From: Sphingomonadales bacterium
GTDB taxonomy: Bacteria; Pseudomonadota; Alphaproteobacteria; Sphingomonadales; Sphingomonadaceae
Direction: 5' to 3'
NCBI GenBank assembly: GCA_025360285.1
Contig: JANYCM010000231.1
Coordinates: forward strand, 1-9,451
DNA length: 9,451 bases
Shown one piece after another: positions 6,083 through 9,451 of this stretch (position 1 is the stretch's first letter; every line of letters begins with the position of its first letter). The position numbers and the translations under genes are program-made. A model generated the notes under the pieces. It made no database searches. It saw only the letters and a list, made by a program, of their open reading frames with translations, and had not been told where the DNA came from.

Positions 6083-7177
6083 TCAGACAGCGCTGAAACG
6101 GAAGCTTTCCGCCGCCAGGCCGGGCCCGAAGGCAACGCCAAAGCCCTTCGCCGCCGGTGCCACCGTGGTGCCGACGCCGCCCAGGATGCGTTGCAGGACA
6201 AACATCAAGGTTGCCGAGGACATATTGCCGAAGTCCCGGAGCACGCCGCGCGACCAGTGCAGCGAATCGTTGGCCAGGCCAAAGCCGGTTTCGACGGCAT
6301 CAAGGATAGTGCGGCCGCCGGCATGGACGGCCCAGACGTCATAATCTTCCGGGCGGGTGCCGCGCAGCAGGCCTTCGCCATCGTTGCGCTCGGTTTCGAA
6401 CTTCAGCGCCTTGGCGATGCGGCCGGGCACTTCCCCCGACAAATGCATGTCGAAACCCTGGTCGCCGATCCGCCAGGTAATGGCATCGCCCGAATTGGCG
6501 ATGGTGGTGGCGCGGAAGTCATGCAGCGCCAGGCCCGTGGCATCAGCGGTGACCAGCGCCGCCGAACAGCCATCACCGAACAACAGCATCGACAGCAATT
6601 GTTCGATATTGCCGGTTTCCTGAAAATGCAGTGTGCACAGTTCCAGATTGACGACCAGCACCCGGGCCGCCGGTTCCGATCGGACGAAGTGATGCGCCAG
6701 CCGCAGCGAATTGACCGCGGCATAGCAACCCATGAAGCCGACAACCGTGCGTTCGACCCCCGGATTGAGGCCGGCCGCCTTGACGATCAACTGGTCGATC
6801 CCCGGCGCGATGAAGCCGGTGCAGGATGCCACCACCAGATGGGTGATACGCTCGCGTTCGCCCTCCAGCCCCAGCGCATCGATCGCCTGTTCGGCGATGC
6901 GCGGTGCGGTCGCTTCAAAGCGCGCCATGCGGGCGCCGGTGGAGGGAAAGCCGCCGGGGGTGTAAAAGCCTTCGGTATCGGCCATGAAGCGTTCGGGATT
7001 ATTGGCGGGCTCGAAATAGGAATAACGATGGGCAATATCGGCGCGGCCAACCATGCGTTTGAAGATCATCTGGCTGCGCCGGTCATCGATCATGGTGCCG
7101 ACGAAGCTGACAAAAGCATCATGGACATCGTTCGGCGGAACGGCCGTGCCGATGCGGTTGATGTGCGCGGTAACCAA
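6083..7177 (-). CDS. Type III polyketide synthase (chalcone-synthase-like), probable alkylresorcinol/alkylpyrone synthase
   Basis: 364 residues, the normal size for the family. The catalytic triad is visible: Cys151 (GFMGCYAAVNSL), His285 (WAVHAGGRTIL) and Asn318 (FGNMSSATLMF). The thiolase-fold C-terminal loop GVAFGPGLAAES (347-356) is also present. The enzyme loads an acyl-CoA/ACP starter on Cys151 and extends it with malonyl-CoA to a tri- or tetraketide that cyclises to a resorcinol or pyrone; it is cytosolic and often associates with membrane lipid substrates. Start choice: VTAHINRIGTAVPP is the family's usual N-terminus, and the only start codon just before it is TTG at 7177, with GGGAGAGG ending 4 nt upstream. 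The open frame reaches back to 7810, but that part is antisense to the peptidase gene. It is first gene of a coupled three-gene operon (PKS, methyltransferase, flavoprotein), as in srsABC. Product chain length is unknown. Confidence 0.92.
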   Translation of the reverse strand: MVTAHINRIGTAVPPNDVHDAFVSFVGTMIDDRRSQMIFKRMVGRADIAHRYSYFEPANNPERFMADTEGFYTPGGFPSTGARMARFEATAPRIAEQAIDALGLEGERERITHLVVASCTGFIAPGIDQLIVKAAGLNPGVERTVVGFMGCYAAVNSLRLAHHFVRSEPAARVLVVNLELCTLHFQETGNIEQLLSMLLFGDGCSAALVTADATGLALHDFRATTIANSGDAITWRIGDQGFDMHLSGEVPGRIAKALKFETERNDGEGLLRGTRPEDYDVWAVHAGGRTILDAVETGFGLANDSLHWSRGVLRDFGNMSSATLMFVLQRILGGVGTTVAPAAKGFGVAFGPGLAAESFRFSAV

Positions 7178-7268
7178 TGAACCTCTCCCATCCCCCGCAC
7201 CTTGCTGCCCCTTTGATGACCAAGTTGCAAGGCGGTGCGGCGTCACGGCCGAATGGCAAGGTTGTGCG
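7178..7268. promoter_or_regulatory. 91-bp divergent promoter region with three copies of a GCAAG...GTGCG motif
   Basis: The region must hold the promoters of both the PKS operon (leftward) and the P1 peptidase (rightward). It contains GCAAGGCGGTGCG (7227-7239) and GCAAGGTTGTGCG (7256-7268), a direct repeat matching at 11 of 13 positions with starts 29 bp apart. A shorter inverted copy, CGCACCTTGC, lies at 7196-7205; it is the reverse complement of GCAAG+GTGCG without the central 3 bases. The 7256 copy overlaps the ribosome-binding area of the peptidase gene. Repeated motifs in a shared promoter suggest a common operator, but no regulator gene is in view and no clear -35/-10 boxes can be assigned. 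Chance in G/C-rich DNA is not excluded. Confidence 0.35.
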
Positions 7269-8156
7269 ATGACCGATCGTTTTACCGATGTGCCCGGCCT
7301 GCGCATCGGCCATGCCAGCGACAGCGGTATAAACACCGGGGTAACGCTTATCGTTCCATCGGCGCCGGTGGTGATGGCCGTGGATGTACGCGGTGGCGGG
7401 CCGGGGACGCGCGAAACCGATGCGCTGGACCCGTCAACGCTTGTCGAACGGGTGCATGGTCTGGCACTTTCGGGCGGATCGGTTTTCGGACTGGCCGCGG
7501 GCGATGAACTGGTGGTGCGCCTGTCGGCGGCGGGGCATGGGCTTGATATCGGCCCCGGCCTGCCGCCCTTGCCGGTGGTGCCGGGGGCGATCCTGTTCGA
7601 TCTGACCAATGGAGGTGACAAGGCTTGGGGGCCGGTGCCGCCGTATCGCCGGCTGGCCGCCGCGGCCTTTGCGGCGCTGGATGGCCCGGATGGCAGCGGT
7701 CGCCTCGGCGCCGGGTTTGGCGCCCGCGCCGGGTCGCGCGGCGGCGGCATCGGCAGTGTGTCGGCGATTTTGTCCTCGGGCCACCGGATCGGCGCGCTGA
7801 TCGCCGTCAACAGTTTTGGCGAGGTTTATGCGGGCGAACCACCGACGGGCGAGGTGGCGTTCCCCAAGCTGGGTGGCGGGCTGCCGGGGCGCAACACGAC
7901 GATCGGCGCGATTGCCACCGATGCACCGTTGACCCGTGCCCAGGCGCGGCGGGTGGCGATGATGGCGCAGGATGGCCTGGCGCGCTGCATCCGCCCGATC
8001 CATGGGCCGTTCGATGGCGATTGCCTGTTCATGCTGTCCACCGCGGCCGAGACCGGCACCGGCAGTATGCCGCTGGCGATCACCGAAATCGGCACCATTG
8101 CGGCCGATCTGGTCATGCGGGCGGTGCGGCGGGCGGTGTTCGGGCCAGGCTGCTGA
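7269..8156 (+). CDS. P1-family (S58, DmpA/NylC-type) autoprocessing N-terminal-nucleophile peptidase
   Basis: 295 residues from ATG at 7269; MTDRFTDVPGLRIGHA is the standard opening of the family, and a weak AAGG lies about 8 nt upstream. Family hallmarks are GGGPGTRETD (42-51), LSGGSVFGL (67-75), AVNSFGEV (179-186) and the processing site GRNTTIGAIATDA (207-219). Precursors of this family cut themselves before a Ser or Thr that becomes the nucleophile. Here the bond is Asn209-Thr210, as in NylC, rather than Gly-Ser as in DmpA. The Asp249-Gly-Asp251 pair (PFDGDCLFML) matches the acidic residues that assist NylC chemistry. There is no signal peptide, so it is cytosolic. Members are aminopeptidases, beta-aminopeptidases or amidases acting on unusual amides; the substrate is not predictable. 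It is transcribed divergently from the PKS operon and overlaps the cytochrome gene tail to tail. Confidence 0.9.
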   Translation: MTDRFTDVPGLRIGHASDSGINTGVTLIVPSAPVVMAVDVRGGGPGTRETDALDPSTLVERVHGLALSGGSVFGLAAGDELVVRLSAAGHGLDIGPGLPPLPVVPGAILFDLTNGGDKAWGPVPPYRRLAAAAFAALDGPDGSGRLGAGFGARAGSRGGGIGSVSAILSSGHRIGALIAVNSFGEVYAGEPPTGEVAFPKLGGGLPGRNTTIGAIATDAPLTRAQARRVAMMAQDGLARCIRPIHGPFDGDCLFMLSTAAETGTGSMPLAITEIGTIAADLVMRAVRRAVFGPGC

Positions 8157-9451
8157 CCACGCGTCGCCGGGGTGCCGTGATATCGCCGCCCTGGCCGCCG
8201 CTGCCGTAATGGAAGCCATGGCAGGTGTCGCAACTGGCGGCGACGCTGGTCGGTTTGTCGGCGCCATGGCATTCGCGGCACTGGGCAATGGGCGGCAGCA
8301 GCACATCGCTGGCGGCCTTTGAGGCAGTGGTGCCCTTGTGGCAGGCGGTGCAGGCGGCGTCGCCGGTCTTGCCGTCATAACTGTCATGGCGGTTGTGCGG
8401 GAAACGGCCCTTGGGCAGATAATGATCGGTGAGCGTGACAGGGGCGATGGCGAAGCCGGTGTCGCTGCGGCTGACGGCGTGGCAATCGGCACAGACGCCG
8501 CCCTTGCTGAAGATCGCGGTGATGGCGGTGTCGGCGCGGCGGCGGGCGTCGGCCGGTCCGGCGGGGCGCAGGTCGGCGGTCTGGGCGGCGGCGAACTGGC
8601 CGGGTTGGCGGCGGTCAAAGGCCAGAGGTTGCACCCCGGCGCGCGGACTTATGGCCTGTGACAGATAGAAATCGCGGACGATCCCCGCCACCTGGCCGGG
8701 CTTGCCGTGCGGCAGGGTGCGCACCACGCCGCCATCGCGGGCGAAGGCCAGATCATGACAGGCGGCGCAATTGCGTTCCATGCTGATCGGCTTGAAGCGC
8801 ACCCCGTCGCTGTCGGGGGTGTGGCAATAGCCGCAGCCGAGCGCGCCATCGCGGCCCGCCATCAGGCCCTGTTTGCGGACCATGTTGGCGACGCTGTTGG
8901 TCGCCGACAAATGCAGCGCGTGCGGATAGATCAGCCCCGATTGTTCCTGCGGCCGGGCATCGAGCGAGATTCGCCGGAAGGACGGTGCGGTGCTGGCCTG
9001 AACGATCATCGGCTTGAACTGCGGGTGGCCGGGCCAATCGCCGACATTGGCCAGCGCCGTATCGCGCAGCCGCGCGGCAAGGCCGGCATGGCAATCGGTG
9101 CAGAAGGATTGCGCCACCATCAACGCGCCGCGCGGACCTTCATGTTCCTTGTGGCACGACGCGCAGCGGCCTTCGGGCAGGTTGAGGCCCTTGTGGAGAT
9201 CGGCGACCGCGCCGGTGGCGGGCAGGCGGCCCAGCGCCAAGCGCGCCGCCGGGGCATGGGCCGGGGTAGCGGCTGGTGTATGGCAGGCGGTGCAGGCGGC
9301 ATCGGTTACCGACACGAACGGTTTCTGGTGGCAGGCGCCGCATTTGTTGGCGAGGCCGGCATGGCAATCGGTGCAGAAGGATTGCGCCACCATCAACGCG
9401 CCGCGCGGACCTTCATGTTCCTTGTGGCACGACGCGCAGCGGCCTTCGGGC
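8113..9451 (-). CDS. Multihaem c-type cytochrome (12 CXXCH motifs visible), 5'-truncated by window edge
   Basis: 445 residues are visible, open from the right edge to TGA at 8113-8115; start and signal peptide lie outside. Twelve CXXCH haem-binding motifs appear in order: CASCH, CTDCH, CGACH, CTACH, CASCH, CTDCH, CGYCH, CAACH, CADCH, CTACH, CRECH, CDTCH. Extra histidines (YPHALHLS, FPHNRHDS, GFHYG) could be distal ligands for bis-His haems, as in cytochrome c3/NrfB/doxx-type multihaem proteins. Haem attachment requires export, so it is a periplasmic or envelope electron carrier. The first 33 visible residues recur exactly 91 residues later, including every synonymous base over 99 bp (9353-9451 equals 9080-9178). 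A module of four haem motifs is therefore followed by a second partial copy. An internal TTG/ATG near 9396 is not the start, because the same frame continues upstream. The 3' end overlaps the P1 peptidase gene by 44 bp. The family is certain; partner and donor/acceptor are unknown. Confidence 0.9.
   Translation of the reverse strand, partial: PEGRCASCHKEHEGPRGALMVAQSFCTDCHAGLANKCGACHQKPFVSVTDAACTACHTPAATPAHAPAARLALGRLPATGAVADLHKGLNLPEGRCASCHKEHEGPRGALMVAQSFCTDCHAGLAARLRDTALANVGDWPGHPQFKPMIVQASTAPSFRRISLDARPQEQSGLIYPHALHLSATNSVANMVRKQGLMAGRDGALGCGYCHTPDSDGVRFKPISMERNCAACHDLAFARDGGVVRTLPHGKPGQVAGIVRDFYLSQAISPRAGVQPLAFDRRQPGQFAAAQTADLRPAGPADARRRADTAITAIFSKGGVCADCHAVSRSDTGFAIAPVTLTDHYLPKGRFPHNRHDSYDGKTGDAACTACHKGTTASKAASDVLLPPIAQCRECHGADKPTSVAASCDTCHGFHYGSGGQGGDITAPRRRVVSSLARTPPAAPPA
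9080..9451 (-). repeat. In-frame direct repeat, 273-bp period (91 codons), perfect over 99 bp, in the cytochrome gene
   Basis: Bases 9080-9178 and 9353-9451 are identical; the match starts one base after a mismatch (9079 A versus 9352 G) and runs to the last base of the window. The repeated stretch encodes the CASCH...CTDCH haem pair with KEHEGPRGALMVAQSF between them. The offset is a multiple of three, so the reading frame is kept. Because the window stops inside the repeat, the true repeat length and copy number are unknown. The exact identity points to recent duplication, gene conversion, or an assembly overlap. Confidence 0.9.

Noticed and set aside
6191..7180. Plus-strand open frame of 329 residues
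   Set aside because: It is the antisense shadow of the PKS gene in G/C-rich DNA, Gln/Arg/Asp-rich with no domain; the opposite strand carries an intact catalytic triad.
7178..7810. N-terminal extension of the type III PKS frame to a 575-residue protein
   Set aside because: The added 211 residues are low-complexity Pro/Ser/Arg/Ala sequence exactly antisense to the well-conserved P1 peptidase gene; the family N-terminus begins at 7177.
7434..8618. Minus-strand open frame of 394 residues across the peptidase and cytochrome genes
   Set aside because: Its composition is Pro/Ala/Arg-rich and its path crosses two genes with clear family signatures in other frames.
9394..9396. TTG/ATG near 9396 as the start of the cytochrome
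   Set aside because: The frame stays open to the window edge and encodes another haem motif (CASCH) upstream; there is no signal peptide after 9396, which a c-type cytochrome needs.

Overview
The window is high-GC DNA with very strong G/C bias at third codon positions. It carries an alphaproteobacterial-type tRNA-Thr, a palindromic repeat of the TCCCGGnCTTGAnCCGGGA type common between alphaproteobacterial genes, and genes that look most like those of sphingomonads. I infer an alphaproteobacterium, probably Sphingomonadales. No marker gene fixes the genus.

Layout. (1) Bases 1-119 hold the C-terminal tail of a probable membrane protein whose body lies off the left edge. (2) Bases 189-2342 are two nested IS3-family elements: a truncated IS407-group remnant on the minus strand (189-1005), abutted by an almost complete IS3-group element on the plus strand (1006-2342, 27-bp imperfect terminal inverted repeats). 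The orfA/orfB junction of the second element carries a short palindrome of the host repeat type, which breaks the usual -1 frameshift fusion. (3) Bases 2343-2659 hold no gene I can recognise. (4) A tRNA-Thr(TGT) gene (minus strand) follows, then a secreted zinc carboxypeptidase of the AstE/AspA type (minus). (5) A 407-bp intergenic region (3843-4249) contains a perfect 28-bp inverted pair of palindromic repeats. (6) A tight three-gene minus-strand operon (7177 down to 4250) encodes a type III polyketide synthase, a class I SAM methyltransferase and an FAD-dependent oxidoreductase. (7) Divergent from it, across 91 bp, is an autoprocessing P1-family (S58/DmpA-NylC) peptidase on the plus strand. 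(8) Convergent with that peptidase, and overlapping it by 44 bp, is the 3' part of a large multihaem c-type cytochrome gene on the minus strand. It shows 12 CXXCH motifs and runs off the right edge inside an in-frame 91-codon repeat.

How the genes work together. The PKS-methyltransferase-flavoprotein set has the logic of the srsABC phenolic-lipid operon of Streptomyces griseus: condensation of a long-chain acyl starter with malonyl-CoA to an alkylresorcinol or alkylpyrone, then C/O-methylation, then ring hydroxylation to a quinol/quinone. The start/stop junctions (4-nt gap, then a 4-nt ATGA overlap) indicate translational coupling. The shared promoter region with the P1 peptidase contains three copies of a GCAAG...GTGCG motif that may be a common operator. 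The cytochrome is an electron carrier of the cell envelope; no functional link to the PKS operon can be shown from this window.

Most worth a second look: the cytochrome repeat that ends exactly at the window edge (real module expansion or assembly-graph artefact), the palindrome inside the IS reading-frame junction, and the phenolic-lipid operon with its divergent peptidase.
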